A model generated the notes under the pieces. The model worked only from the letters and a program-made list of their open reading frames with translations, had not been told where the DNA came from and did not search any database. A program made the position numbers and the translations under genes. Of a DNA stretch of 64,000 bases, positions 55,513 to 64,000 are shown piece by piece. Location: NCBI RefSeq assembly GCF_015999305.1, contig NZ_JAEAGP010000001.1:2356001-2420000 (forward strand), written 5' to 3'. Positions within the stretch are counted from its first letter, which is position 1; each line of letters opens with the position of its first letter. The stretch is from Erythrobacter sp. YJ-T3-07 (GTDB lineage Bacteria > Pseudomonadota > Alphaproteobacteria > Sphingomonadales > Sphingomonadaceae).

Positions 55513-57647
55513 CAGAACTCGCTGCGCAGGCTCAGCGTGAAGGTGCGCCCGCGGCCTGAGAAGAACCGGCTGCTGTCGGTCACCCGCACGGTGTCGCTGT
55601 CATAGGTGATGAAGAACTCGTTGGTCAGGTTCTGCGCCGCCAGCGAAATCTCGCCGAAATCGGTTCGATAGGAGATGAACGCGTCGAGCAGCGTGTAGCC
55701 TTCGAAATCGGTCGCGGTGGATGCGTCGTTGAACTCGCGTTCGAGATACATGCGGGCCTGAGCGCGCGCGCTGAAGGGGCCTGCGCTGTAGTCCGCCGCG
55801 AGGTTGATCCGGTCGGGCGAGATGTTCGCGCCGTCGAGATCTTCGTCGATCAGGCCGTCTCCGTCGGCATCGGTCTGCCCCTTGAGGTTGGCATAGCCCC
55901 CGCTGAGCGCGAGACCCGGCACGGGTGTCTGCCACGAAAGGCTGGCTTCGAAGCCCTCGATCTCGATCGGCTGGCGTTCCACTTCGAACACGTCGTTGCG
56001 CAGGACGAGGATCGATCCGAACTCGCTCGACGACCAGAAGTAGCTCGCCGAAGCCTTGACCGCCCCGCGATCCCACTCGAGCCCGAGTTCGCGATTGTTC
56101 GACACAACCGGTTCGAGCGAGAGGTAGTCATCGACGTCGATATTGGGCTGGCTGATGCCACGCAGGATCCGCCCGACATCGGCGATCGTGAAACCCTCGG
56201 CATAGCTGCCGTAGGCGCGAAGGCCCTCGATCGGCTCGACGATGACGCCGCCGTTCCACAGCACATCCTCGAAGGACGGAGAGCCGCCGGTCACGTTGAC
56301 CGGGCCGTAGCTCGCCAGGGTCGTGAAATCGTCGACCTTGAGCTGGACATTCTCGAACCGCAGCCCGCCGGCGAGACGCACCAGCCCGTCGGCGAGCGCG
56401 AGATTGCCCTGGAGGAACGGAGCGAGGCTGCGAAAATCGGTCTGCGGCACCCAGGCCCGGTCGGTTTGCACCAGTACCTGTTCGGTGCGGTCGAACAGCG
56501 CGTCGAAGCCGGCGGTCAGGACAAGGTCGTCGAAGCCGGGCACCGCACGTTCGTAGCTGACCTTGCCGCCGAGCTTGCGCGAGCGGTTGGCCGACTGGTC
56601 GAACAGGTTGCCCGTGGGATCGATCGCCGGGTCCTGAAAGGTCCCGAACACGCCGCCGCCGTACACATCGTTGGTGCGGCTGTAGAAGCCCTGCAGCACG
56701 AAGGTGCCGCCGCCGAGATCGGGATCGACCAGCGATGCGGAGAGGAGTTCCGCCTTGTTGGAAGGCGCATCGCCCGGCGTCACCCCGCGAATGCTGCTCG
56801 CGGGGATTCCCGCAGACCGGTCGCCGGAAACGAACACATAGTTCGCGTTGCCCTGCAGCTCGAACCGGTTGGCGACCACTTCCAGTTTTGCGCCGGTGGC
56901 CAGCTCATAGCCCAGGCGCGCAAAGACCGACCAGCTATCGCTATCCTGAATGTCGCCCTGCGTCCCGTCGACACCGATCCGGTTGTCGTTCCCGTCGAAG
57001 AAGGCGCCGCGCTTTTCGTAGGTGGCACCGATACTGGCATCGAACGGCCCGGCCCGATAGCCGACCAGCGCCCCGGTCTTCGCACCGATGCCCTCGCCTT
57101 CGAAGTTGGTCGGCAGCGTCACCTGCGACAGGGTCCGGAAGGAAACCCCGTCCTCTCGCGGTGCGCCAACCGTCACCTGATTGACCACACCACCGGTCGC
57201 ACCAATGCCCTGCAGCGCGTTCGAGCCGTAGATTACCTCGACCCGGTCGATGAAGAACGGATCGATCGTGTAGCCGTCGCGTGAACCGTCGCGCACCGGG
57301 GTCGACTGGGGAATGCCGTTGATCGCGTAGAGCGGAGCGCGACCGCGCAGGCTCTCCCCCGCCCCGGTCAGCTTCTCTCGAGTAGGCGAGAAGGACGGCA
57401 GCAACGCCGACACCGCGTCGACGGTGGAGCCGGATATCTGCACCTGCCGCTCCAGCGCCTCGCTGTCGATGATGTCGACCGTCAGCGGCAGCGCGCTCGC
57501 GGGAAGCTGGGTGCGGGCCGCAGTGACGATGATGGTGCTCTGCTCGTCCGCGTCGGAGGAGGGACCATCGGCGGGCGCGATGTCCTGCGCGAACGCAATG
57601 GTCGAAAGCGGTGCCAGCGCGAGGGCGCCGACGGAGTAGCGGTACAT
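55512..57647 (-). CDS. TonB-dependent siderophore-type receptor
   Basis: This 711-residue outer-membrane receptor has a signal peptide (about residues 1-19, ending AFA before Q), a TonB box (STIIVTAART), a plug (EKLTGAGESLRGRAPLYAIN, EVIYGSNALQGIGATGGVVNQ) and a barrel ending in Phe. It is coupled to a PepSY protein, the usual arrangement for ferric siderophore uptake. The start at 57647 has GGAG about seven bases upstream; upstream in-frame starts to 57701 lack the signal-peptide logic. A 21-bp operator-like site lies 34 bp upstream. The ligand is unknown. Confidence 0.94.
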   Translation of the reverse strand: MYRYSVGALALAPLSTIAFAQDIAPADGPSSDADEQSTIIVTAARTQLPASALPLTVDIIDSEALERQVQISGSTVDAVSALLPSFSPTREKLTGAGESLRGRAPLYAINGIPQSTPVRDGSRDGYTIDPFFIDRVEVIYGSNALQGIGATGGVVNQVTVGAPREDGVSFRTLSQVTLPTNFEGEGIGAKTGALVGYRAGPFDASIGATYEKRGAFFDGNDNRIGVDGTQGDIQDSDSWSVFARLGYELATGAKLEVVANRFELQGNANYVFVSGDRSAGIPASSIRGVTPGDAPSNKAELLSASLVDPDLGGGTFVLQGFYSRTNDVYGGGVFGTFQDPAIDPTGNLFDQSANRSRKLGGKVSYERAVPGFDDLVLTAGFDALFDRTEQVLVQTDRAWVPQTDFRSLAPFLQGNLALADGLVRLAGGLRFENVQLKVDDFTTLASYGPVNVTGGSPSFEDVLWNGGVIVEPIEGLRAYGSYAEGFTIADVGRILRGISQPNIDVDDYLSLEPVVSNNRELGLEWDRGAVKASASYFWSSSEFGSILVLRNDVFEVERQPIEIEGFEASLSWQTPVPGLALSGGYANLKGQTDADGDGLIDEDLDGANISPDRINLAADYSAGPFSARAQARMYLEREFNDASTATDFEGYTLLDAFISYRTDFGEISLAAQNLTNEFFITYDSDTVRVTDSSRFFSGRGRTFTLSLRSEF

Positions 57648-57681
57648 GAGTGACTCCGTGAAAGTTCGAAACCGCCTAACG

Positions 57682-57702
57682 CTCATGCGTTTAATTCGCA
57701 AT
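57682..57702 (-). promoter_or_regulatory. Putative iron-responsive operator upstream of the siderophore-type receptor
   Basis: On the minus strand the site reads ATTGCGAA-TTAAA-C-G-CAT-G-AG, matching the site at 33909-33929 at ATTGCGAA and C-N-CAT-N-AG. It ends 34 bp before the start codon, almost the same offset as at the heme receptor. Shared Fur-type control is inferred. Confidence 0.5.
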
Positions 57703-57950
57703 AGCGCTCACCAATGGTGCTCTCCTCATGCGCGAAAGTGATCTGGCGCAAGGCAAGAACAGCCCGCGCCTGACGCAATTTTTCGTCATCGCTCGGGTCG
57801 TGCAAGATCCGAAAAAGTCCTGAATTCACGTTAACCTAAAAAAAAGCATGCCAAGGCGAACGGGCACGCGACGCCGCCAACTAAAAGTGAGTGAGTGCCG
57901 CCTTTGTCTTCAAAGGCACTTCGGCAACACTCTCATAGCGGATCGCCAAC
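57703..57950. other. Divergent control region before the chemotaxis operon
   Basis: There is no gene in this stretch, which with the receptor's upstream sequence makes a 303-bp gap. An A/T-rich patch lies near 57828-57846. A 7-bp hairpin (GCCTTTG/CAAAGGC, 57900-57906 and 57911-57917) sits about 33 bp before the STAS gene start and could be a leader structure. No convincing -35/-10 pair was found by eye. Confidence 0.35.
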
Positions 57951-58292
57951 GTGCTGAAATCAAACAGGCTTTGTCCGGAAGCGGATGCGCTTGCCGTAAC
58001 CGGAATTCGTGAGACCGCCACCACACTCAATTCGATGATCGGAAACGACGAAGCGGTCACGATCGACCTTGGCGAGGCGGCCGAGATCGATGCCTCGGGC
58101 CTTCAGCTGCTGATCGCCGCGAAGCGCAGCGCCGAACGCCTCGAAACGCAATTTTCCATCCTCGCCGACCGGGGCGGCGCGCTGGAGCAATCGCTGGTGC
58201 GCGTCGGACTCCTCGACGCGAACGGCCAGCCTCGCAACGCGCAAGAACAGGCCTGGGCGGACATTCTCAACAAAGGGAGCCAAGCGGCATGA
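57951..58292 (+). CDS. STAS domain protein of the chemotaxis operon
   Basis: This 113-residue STAS/anti-sigma-antagonist-like protein has the core TIDLGEAAEIDASGLQLLIAA; in this family the phosphorylatable residue is the Ser of DASGLQ. The start is GTG 57951 with a weak ribosome-binding site. It overlaps cheY as ATGA. Similar small proteins open chemotaxis operons in other alphaproteobacteria. A role in CheY signal termination, as reported for rhizobial CheS, is possible but is an inference. Confidence 0.85.
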   Translation: MLKSNRLCPEADALAVTGIRETATTLNSMIGNDEAVTIDLGEAAEIDASGLQLLIAAKRSAERLETQFSILADRGGALEQSLVRVGLLDANGQPRNAQEQAWADILNKGSQAA

Positions 58293-58657
58293 GCAAGACA
58301 ATCCTCACCATCGACGATTCCCCGTCGGTCCGCCAGCTGGTGGCGATGACACTGTCGAACGCCGGATATCAGGTGATCGAAGCGTGCGACGGGGCCGATG
58401 GTCTTGCCAAGGCAACGAACAACCGCGTCAACGCGGTGATCACCGATCTCAACATGCCGGTGATGAACGGCCTCGACTTCATCCGGCAGTATCGCGCGCA
58501 TCCGTCCAGTGCGGGCGTCCCGATCATTTTCCTCACCACCGAGTCCGATGACGGGCTGAAGGCAGAGGCGCGCGCCGCTGGCGCCACGGGCTGGCTGGTC
58601 AAGCCTTTCAAGCAGGATCAGATGCTCGCGATCATGCGCAAGGTAGTCGGCGCATGA
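58289..58657 (+). CDS. cheY: CheY-type response regulator
   Basis: This 122-residue single-domain receiver has acidic residues DD near residues 9-10, phosphoacceptor Asp53 (TDLNMPVMNG), conserved Thr in FLTTES and Lys in LVKPFK. All active-site residues are intact. It would carry phosphate from CheA to its output. ATGA overlaps occur at both ends, with the STAS gene and with cheA. Confidence 0.95.
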   Translation: MSKTILTIDDSPSVRQLVAMTLSNAGYQVIEACDGADGLAKATNNRVNAVITDLNMPVMNGLDFIRQYRAHPSSAGVPIIFLTTESDDGLKAEARAAGATGWLVKPFKQDQMLAIMRKVVGA

Positions 58658-60645
58658 GTGGCAGCGATCCCGCAGATACCTTCCGCCAGGAAGCGCGCGA
58701 CCTGCTCGAAGCACTCGAGCAGGCGCTGCTCGACCTTTCGCAAGATCACAGCGACCGTGAGTTGGTCGACAGCGCGTTTCGCGCGCTGCACACGCTCAAG
58801 GGATCGGGCAGCATGTTCGGTTTCGACGAGGTGGCCGATTTCGTCCACGCGTTCGACCGCGTTCGCAAGGGGCTCGCGCCGATCAGCGAAGAGCTGGTCC
58901 GCATCGCGCTCAATGCGAAGGATCATGTCCAGCTGCTGGTCGCCGAACCGGGTGAACATGCTCCCGCCGGCGAGCCGATCCTGAATGCGCTGCGCGCCCT
59001 CGTCGCGGATGCCGGCAGCCAGGCACAGCCGTCGAGCGATAAGGCGAGCCCTGCGCAGAATGACGCCGGCGCACCCGAGGCAACGGGCTGGCACATCCGC
59101 TTCAAACTGCCAGCCGACGCGATCGGCATGGGCACCAATCCCATGCTGCTCCTGGATGAACTGCGCGAACTCGGCCCGTGCGAGATCGTGGCGAGCGGCG
59201 ATGACGTGCCCGCACTGGACGAGCTCGACCCGCTCGAATGCCATCTCGGCTGGGATGTGACGCTGCGGGCGGCAGTTGCGCAGGACGCGATCGAGGATGT
59301 CTTCCTGTTTCTGCGCGACGACATGGAACTGTCGATCGAGCCGCTCACCGCGGATGGCGATGCCGATGCAGGTCGATCAGGATCCGAACCGCAGTCGGAT
59401 GCCTCACCCGACGCGTCGGCCACCCCTCGCGCATCCGCAGCTCCCGCTGGCAACACGGGCGCGTCGCTTCGCGTTGCGGCCGAGCGGCTGGACGAGCTGA
59501 TGGACTGCGTGGGCGAACTGGTGATCGCGCAGGCACGCCTGTCGCAGATCGCGGCGGGCAGCCAGGATGTCGGCCTCACCGGCGTTGCCGAAGACATTGA
59601 ACGCCTCGCGGCGACGCTGCGCGACACCACGATGGGTGTGCGCATGGTCCCCATCGGTAGCCTGTTCGGTCGCTTCCGCCGCCTGGTCCACGATCTGGCG
59701 AGCGACCTCGACAAGAAGGTCGAATTCGTCACCACCGGCGAGGAGACCGAGCTCGACAAGACCATGGTCGAACGGCTCGCCGATCCGCTGGTCCACATCA
59801 TCCGCAATGCGATCGACCACGGGATGGAAACTCCCGAGGCCCGCCGCGCGGCAGGCAAGGCGGAATGCGGCAAGGTGCAGATCACCGCAGTCCATTCGGG
59901 TGCCGAGGTCGCAATCTCTGTGTCGGACGACGGCGCGGGTCTCGATGCAGAGCGCATCCGTGCGAAGGCCGAGGAAAGCGGCCTAATCGCGCCGGACGCG
60001 AAGCTGAGCGATCACGAGCTGTTCCAGTACATCTTCCATCCGGGCTTCTCGACCGCGAAGGAAATCACCTCGGTATCGGGTCGCGGCGTCGGGATGGACG
60101 TCGTCAAGCGCGCGATCGAAGGGCTGCGCGGCACGATCGAGCTGACCAGCAAGCCCGGTGAGGGGACGAAGGCGACCCTGCGCCTGCCGCTGACCTTGGC
60201 GATCGTCGAAGGCATGCTGGTTCGCGTCGGCGACGGACGTTACGCGATCCCGCTTTCGGCGGTCGAGGAATGTCTCGAACTGCCCGCATCCGAAGTGTCG
60301 GGCACCAGCGGGCGCAACTTCCTCGACGTGCGCGGCGCGCTGGTCCCCTATCTCAGACTGCGCGACATGTTCGGTACGCAGACGCCCGCCGACCTGCATC
60401 AGAAAGTGGTCATCGTCGGCTCGGGCGAGCAGCGTGTGGGCCTGGTGGTCGATCAGATCATCGGCAACGCCCAGACGGTCATCAAGTCCCTGTCCCGGCT
60501 TCATTCCTCGATCGGCACCTTCTCGGGGGCAACGATCCTGGGCGACGGCGAAGTCGCGCTGATCCTCGACGTGGCGCAGCTGGTCAGCTCCGCCGAACAG
60601 CAACAGCGCCGCGCCGCCGGCCGCCATCTGGAGCTTGCAGCATGA
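58654..60645 (+). CDS. cheA: Chemotaxis histidine kinase CheA
   Basis: This 663-residue kinase has an N-terminal Hpt domain with phosphorylated His46 ([15 protein letters not shown]), a CheY-binding region near residues 145-225, an Ala/Pro/Ser linker, a dimerisation domain ([17 protein letters not shown]), an HATPase with N-box [12 protein letters not shown] and G boxes VSDDGAGLD and [10 protein letters not shown], and a C-terminal CheW-like regulatory domain. It autophosphorylates in response to receptors and phosphorylates CheY. It overlaps cheY and cheW by 4 bp. Confidence 0.97.
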   Translation: MSGSDPADTFRQEARDLLEALEQALLDLSQDHSDRELVDSAFRALHTLKGSGSMFGFDEVADFVHAFDRVRKGLAPISEELVRIALNAKDHVQLLVAEPGEHAPAGEPILNALRALVADAGSQAQPSSDKASPAQNDAGAPEATGWHIRFKLPADAIGMGTNPMLLLDELRELGPCEIVASGDDVPALDELDPLECHLGWDVTLRAAVAQDAIEDVFLFLRDDMELSIEPLTADGDADAGRSGSEPQSDASPDASATPRASAAPAGNTGASLRVAAERLDELMDCVGELVIAQARLSQIAAGSQDVGLTGVAEDIERLAATLRDTTMGVRMVPIGSLFGRFRRLVHDLASDLDKKVEFVTTGEETELDKTMVERLADPLVHIIRNAIDHGMETPEARRAAGKAECGKVQITAVHSGAEVAISVSDDGAGLDAERIRAKAEESGLIAPDAKLSDHELFQYIFHPGFSTAKEITSVSGRGVGMDVVKRAIEGLRGTIELTSKPGEGTKATLRLPLTLAIVEGMLVRVGDGRYAIPLSAVEECLELPASEVSGTSGRNFLDVRGALVPYLRLRDMFGTQTPADLHQKVVIVGSGEQRVGLVVDQIIGNAQTVIKSLSRLHSSIGTFSGATILGDGEVALILDVAQLVSSAEQQQRRAAGRHLELAA

Positions 60646-61145
60646 GCGAGACTCTTGCCGAACCCGAAACCGAAACGCACGCAGGCACCCGGCGCGCACT
60701 GACCCTTGCCCTGCAGGGCGAAGTCTTCGCGATCGACGCGGGAACCGTGCGCGAGATTCTCGACATGCCGCCGGTTACGCAGGTGCCCAACGCACCCGCC
60801 TTCGCCACCGGGCTGATCAACGTGCGCGGGCGGGTCGTCCCGCTGGTGGACCTGCGCGTGACCTTCGGGATGGAGCGTCCGCCCGCCGACCACGACACGC
60901 GGATCATCGTGATCGAGACGCTGCTCGATGGCGAGGAGAACATCCTCGGCATCGTCGCCGACAAGGTGCTCGACGTGTGCGATCTGGAAGACGTGTCCGT
61001 CGAGGAAGCGCCGCAGGTCGGCATGCGCTGGCGGCCCGAATTCCTGCTCGGGATCGCCCGCCACAACGGCGACTTCGTCATCCTTCCGAACATCGCCCGG
61101 ATCTTCGCCGAGCATCTCGGAACCCTCATTCCCGAAACCAACTAA
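60642..61145 (+). CDS. cheW: Chemotaxis coupling protein CheW (first copy)
   Basis: This 167-residue CheW-like scaffold links receptors to CheA. The two beta-barrel halves include [20 protein letters not shown] and [20 protein letters not shown] (the signature Asn-Val-Arg-Gly), with [20 protein letters not shown] at the end. The start is ATG 60642, overlapping cheA as ATGA. The N-terminal 18 residues are charged and not conserved. A second CheW lies downstream of the MCP. Confidence 0.95.
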   Translation: MSETLAEPETETHAGTRRALTLALQGEVFAIDAGTVREILDMPPVTQVPNAPAFATGLINVRGRVVPLVDLRVTFGMERPPADHDTRIIVIETLLDGEENILGIVADKVLDVCDLEDVSVEEAPQVGMRWRPEFLLGIARHNGDFVILPNIARIFAEHLGTLIPETN

Positions 61146-61171
61146 TCCACCTCAAACCCGAAGGTAGAGCC

Positions 61172-62860
61172 ATGAAGATGACCCTCAAGCTGAAACTGGC
61201 GGCGGCATTTTCCGCCATTCTGATACTGACCGCCATTCTTGGCATTGTCGGCATCACGCGGATGAGCGCGATCAACAATCAGTCGACGATCATCGCCTCC
61301 AACTGGATGCCCAGCATCGACGCGATCCATCGCATCAACACCTCGACATCCGATCTGCGCGTCAAGGAATACCGCCACGTCGTGGCGACCGAAGCCGATG
61401 CCATGCGCGCGGCCGAGGCGTCCATCGCCGAGATCCTGGCAGCGCTCGAAAAGGAGCGCGCCGTTTACGAAGGCCTGATTTCTTCACCTGAAGAGCGCGC
61501 AATCTACGATCGCTTTTCCGAGAAATTCGGCCGGTACATGGAAGCCCACCAGCAGTTCACGGTCCTTTCGCGCCGTAACGAGAACGACGCGGCGAAACGT
61601 ATGCTGGACTCCTCGGTGACACTGTACGACGCCTTCTCGAACGACCTGATGGAGCTGGTCGAGCTCAACGTAAATGGTGGGCAGAAGGCCAGTGCGGATG
61701 GCGACGTTGCCTATGCCGACGCGCGCAATCTGTTCATCGGGATCATTCTGGTCGCTCTGCTCGTCGGTCTGGCCGCAGCAGTGGTGGTCACCCGCAGCAT
61801 CCTGAAGCAGATCGGCGGCGAACCCGACTATGCCCGCACCGTGCTCCGTGAAATCGCAGCCGGCAACCTGACCGTCGCCGTCAACACCAAGAGCGGCGAC
61901 AAGGACAGGCTGCTTGCCGGCACCCGCGACATGGTCGCCAAGCTTAAGGAAGTCATCGGCGAAGTGTCCGGGGCGGCGCGCAACGTCGCATCGGGTAGCG
62001 AGCAGATGGCAGCCGGTGCCGAGCAGCTCTCGCAGGGCGCGACCGAACAGGCCGCCTCGACCGAGGAAGCCTCGAGCTCCGTCGAAGAGATGGCCGCCAA
62101 CATCAAGCAGAGCGCCGACAATGCCGCGCAGACCGAGGAGATCGCCCGCCAGTCGTCGGCCAATGCCGAAGTCTCCGGCAAGGCGGTGGCCGAGGCGGTG
62201 ATCGCGATGGAAACCATCGCCGAGAAGATCATGATCGTGCAGGAAATCGCACGTCAGACCGATCTCCTGGCCCTCAACGCGGCGGTCGAAGCTGCGCGGG
62301 CTGGCGAACATGGTCGCGGTTTCGCGGTCGTCGCTGCCGAAGTCCGCAAGCTTGCCGAACGCAGCCAGGCGGCCGCGCAGGAAATCTCGGGCCTGTCGGG
62401 CAACACCGTGAAGGCGGCGCAGAGCGCGGGCGAGATGCTGACCAAGCTGGTGCCCGACATCCGCAAGACCGCGGAACTGGTCGCCGAAATCGCCGGTGCG
62501 AGCAACGAGCAGAACGCCGGTGTTGCGCAGATCAACCAGGCGATCCAGCAGCTCGACCGGGTGACCCAGCAGAACACCTCCGCCGCCGAGGAAATGTCCT
62601 CGACCGCTGAGGAGCTGTCGAGCCAGGCCGATCAGCTCACGAGCGCGATCAGCTACTTCCGCCTCGATGAGCGTGAAACCGCGGCGCGCCAGTCGGTTAC
62701 CGTGACCAAGCCCGCCCGCAATCCGGTCGGCGCGATGCACGAGAGGCTGAAAAGCGCGACCGGCACCCTGCGCACGTCGGGCGGCGGCTTCGACCTCAAT
62801 CTGGGCGATGCGGGCGACGATCTCGACCGCGAGTTCACCCGGAACCGCGACGCGGCCTGA
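61172..62860 (+). CDS. Methyl-accepting chemotaxis protein
   Basis: This 562-residue transmembrane receptor has TM1 (about residues 8-28), a four-helix-bundle periplasmic sensor domain (about 31-185), TM2 (about 187-207) and a HAMP domain with the GGEPDYA variant. The cytoplasmic signalling domain has the hairpin [20 protein letters not shown], followed by helical methylation regions. No C-terminal CheR-docking pentapeptide is seen; the tail is Asp/Arg-rich. The ligand is unknown. It lies between two cheW genes. Confidence 0.95.
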   Translation: MKMTLKLKLAAAFSAILILTAILGIVGITRMSAINNQSTIIASNWMPSIDAIHRINTSTSDLRVKEYRHVVATEADAMRAAEASIAEILAALEKERAVYEGLISSPEERAIYDRFSEKFGRYMEAHQQFTVLSRRNENDAAKRMLDSSVTLYDAFSNDLMELVELNVNGGQKASADGDVAYADARNLFIGIILVALLVGLAAAVVVTRSILKQIGGEPDYARTVLREIAAGNLTVAVNTKSGDKDRLLAGTRDMVAKLKEVIGEVSGAARNVASGSEQMAAGAEQLSQGATEQAASTEEASSSVEEMAANIKQSADNAAQTEEIARQSSANAEVSGKAVAEAVIAMETIAEKIMIVQEIARQTDLLALNAAVEAARAGEHGRGFAVVAAEVRKLAERSQAAAQEISGLSGNTVKAAQSAGEMLTKLVPDIRKTAELVAEIAGASNEQNAGVAQINQAIQQLDRVTQQNTSAAEEMSSTAEELSSQADQLTSAISYFRLDERETAARQSVTVTKPARNPVGAMHERLKSATGTLRTSGGGFDLNLGDAGDDLDREFTRNRDAA

Positions 62861-62874
62861 CAGGGAACCGACAA

Positions 62875-63360
62875 ATGGCTGACACGACCCAATATGTCAC
62901 CATGAGCGTGGCAGGCGAGACATTCGCCCTCCCCGTCGCCCGGGTGCGGGAAATTCTGGAGAACCGCCAGATTTCCCGTATGCCCCACGCGCCGGACGGC
63001 TTCCTCGGCGTGATCGATGTGCGCAACCACAGCGTCTCGGTGTTCGATCTGCGCACACAGCTCGGCTTCGAGGCGGGCGAGGACGGCGACAATACCCGCA
63101 TCGTCGTCCTCACCGTGGTCACGCCCGAGGGCCAGGAGATGACCGTCGGCCTGAAGACCGATCGCGTGTTCGAAGTGACCGTGCTCGACGACGATGGTGC
63201 GCTCGATCCGCCGCCGTCGGTCGGTCCGGCGTGCAAGACGAATTGTGTGGTCGGCCTCGGCCGGCGCAACGGCACCTTCGTTACCCTGCTGGACATCGAC
63301 CGGCTGTTCTCCCTGCGGCAGATCGGCGCCATTGTGGACGCGCCGGATCTGGCCGCCTGA
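62875..63360 (+). CDS. cheW: Chemotaxis coupling protein CheW (second copy)
   Basis: This 161-residue CheW homologue includes YVTMSVAGETFALPVARVRE and DGFLGVIDVRNHSVSVFDLR, where the usual N-V-R-G is D-V-R-N. Sequence differences from the first copy suggest it serves another receptor set or competes for CheA. The start ATG 62875 follows the MCP by 14 bp. cheR follows 20 bp later. Confidence 0.94.
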   Translation: MADTTQYVTMSVAGETFALPVARVREILENRQISRMPHAPDGFLGVIDVRNHSVSVFDLRTQLGFEAGEDGDNTRIVVLTVVTPEGQEMTVGLKTDRVFEVTVLDDDGALDPPPSVGPACKTNCVVGLGRRNGTFVTLLDIDRLFSLRQIGAIVDAPDLAA

Positions 63361-63380
63361 CCGAAAGCAACCACGTCGCC

Positions 63381-64000
63381 ATGGCTACCGCCCCGTGCAA
63401 TCCGGCACCGCGACCCGCGGCCGGTTCCTCCACGCTGAGCGAGCGAGACTTCGCGCGCATAGCAGGCATCATCAGCGAGCATACCGGCATCAAACTGCCT
63501 GCGACCAAGCACCTGATGCTGGAGGGCCGTCTGCGGCGCAGGGCTGGCCTGGCCGGCTTCGCGACTATCGATGACTATTGCGCCTATCTGTTCGAAGAAG
63601 GCGGGCTGAAAGAGGAATTCCAGCACGTCGTCGATGTCTCGACGACCAACAAGACGGACTTCTTCCGTGAGGCCAGTCACTTCGATTTCCTCGCCGAGAG
63701 GATCGTGCCCGCCCTGCTCGCGCAAGGTGCTGCCAACCGCACGATCAAGCTGTGGAGCGCAGCAAGCTCGACCGGTGCGGAAGCCTACACCATCGCCATG
63801 GTGATGGCCGAGCTGGCGCGCAGCAACACCGGCCTGCGCTACGCCATCCTCGGGACCGACATCTCGACCGCGGTTCTCGAGAGCGCGCGCCGGGCGATCT
63901 ATCCCAGGCCGATGTTCGACCCGGTGCCGCCCGCGCTGCAGCGGCGCTATGTGATGTTCGATAATGGCGTGGGGGAGAGCGGCCGGGCGCGGATCGTTCC
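63381..64000 (+). CDS. cheR: CheR protein-glutamate methyltransferase, 3' truncated by the window edge
   Basis: The first 206 residues of a CheR-type SAM-dependent methyltransferase are present. The N-terminal helical domain (LSERDFARIAGIISEHTGI) is followed by TNKTDFFREASHFDFL and the SAM-binding WSAASSTGAEAYTIAM, where the usual GEEPYS reads GAEAYT. GTDIS, near the nucleotide site, is intact. It would methylate receptor glutamates in adaptation. The start is ATG 63381. The reading frame is open to the last base, and cheB would be expected downstream. Confidence 0.93.
   Translation, partial: MATAPCNPAPRPAAGSSTLSERDFARIAGIISEHTGIKLPATKHLMLEGRLRRRAGLAGFATIDDYCAYLFEEGGLKEEFQHVVDVSTTNKTDFFREASHFDFLAERIVPALLAQGAANRTIKLWSAASSTGAEAYTIAMVMAELARSNTGLRYAILGTDISTAVLESARRAIYPRPMFDPVPPALQRRYVMFDNGVGESGRARIV

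Overview
This 64 kb window is a high-GC, gene-dense chromosomal segment of an alphaproteobacterium, most likely order Sphingomonadales, family Erythrobacteraceae. The reasons are the TonB-receptor-rich content, an RcdA-type (DUF1465) regulator, paired DUF465 genes, PTS-Ntr PtsP, a rhodopsin of the NTQ class, and two kinds of paired-palindrome intergenic repeat of a style I associate with sphingomonads. The genus cannot be fixed by eye. I see no rRNA, tRNA, CRISPR, insertion sequence or prophage. Both ends cut genes: a response regulator on the left and cheR on the right.

Layout. 0-5.3 kb: a partial response regulator with a degenerate receiver domain, then a minus-strand pair of beta-helix-like lipoprotein and TonB-dependent receptor. 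5.5-25.5 kb: mostly housekeeping (serS, surE, K+ channel, DUF1761, rimO, transglutaminase, L,D-transpeptidase, tilS, YbgF-like TPR protein, RodZ-like protein, ptsP, two DUF465 genes, rcdA-like gene, glpK, MBL hydrolase, DUF4230, BCCT transporter, nadA). 25.6-26.5 kb: a microbial rhodopsin with an N-T-Q motif, predicted to be an inward chloride pump. 26.7-33.8 kb: DUF2254, DMT exporter, Old Yellow Enzyme, an acidic lipoprotein coupled to lipB, a GPDPase-type membrane protein, an MFS transporter and an ArsC-family protein. 33.9-37.3 kb: a heme/hemoglobin-type receptor with a DUF6607 partner. 37.3-41.1 kb: orphan 2Fe-2S subunit, zinc-ribbon protein, class II aldolase, MATE exporter, sterol-desaturase family protein.

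41.1-47.1 kb is the most interesting biochemical block. It holds two glycosyltransferases of the arsenosugar families (TIGR04282/TIGR04283), an SDR coupled to an ArsM-type arsenite methyltransferase, and a divergent FAD disulfide oxidoreductase coupled to a radical SAM enzyme. It looks like a six-gene organoarsenical (arsenosugar-like) pathway whose radical SAM enzyme lacks an obvious match to the usual ArsS architecture.

47.2-54.4 kb: malate synthase G, fumarase C, then an aldehyde dehydrogenase / glutathionyl-hydroquinone reductase / pirin operon. 54.4-57.7 kb: a siderophore-type TonB receptor coupled to a PepSY membrane protein. Its promoter carries a 21-bp motif (ATTGCGAA-N5-C-N-CAT-N-AG) that also precedes the heme receptor, suggesting common iron control. 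58-64 kb: a tightly coupled chemotaxis operon (STAS, cheY, cheA, cheW, MCP, second cheW, cheR).

Translational coupling by 4-bp overlaps is common and uses ATGA, GTGA, TTGA and, at tilS, apparently CTGA.
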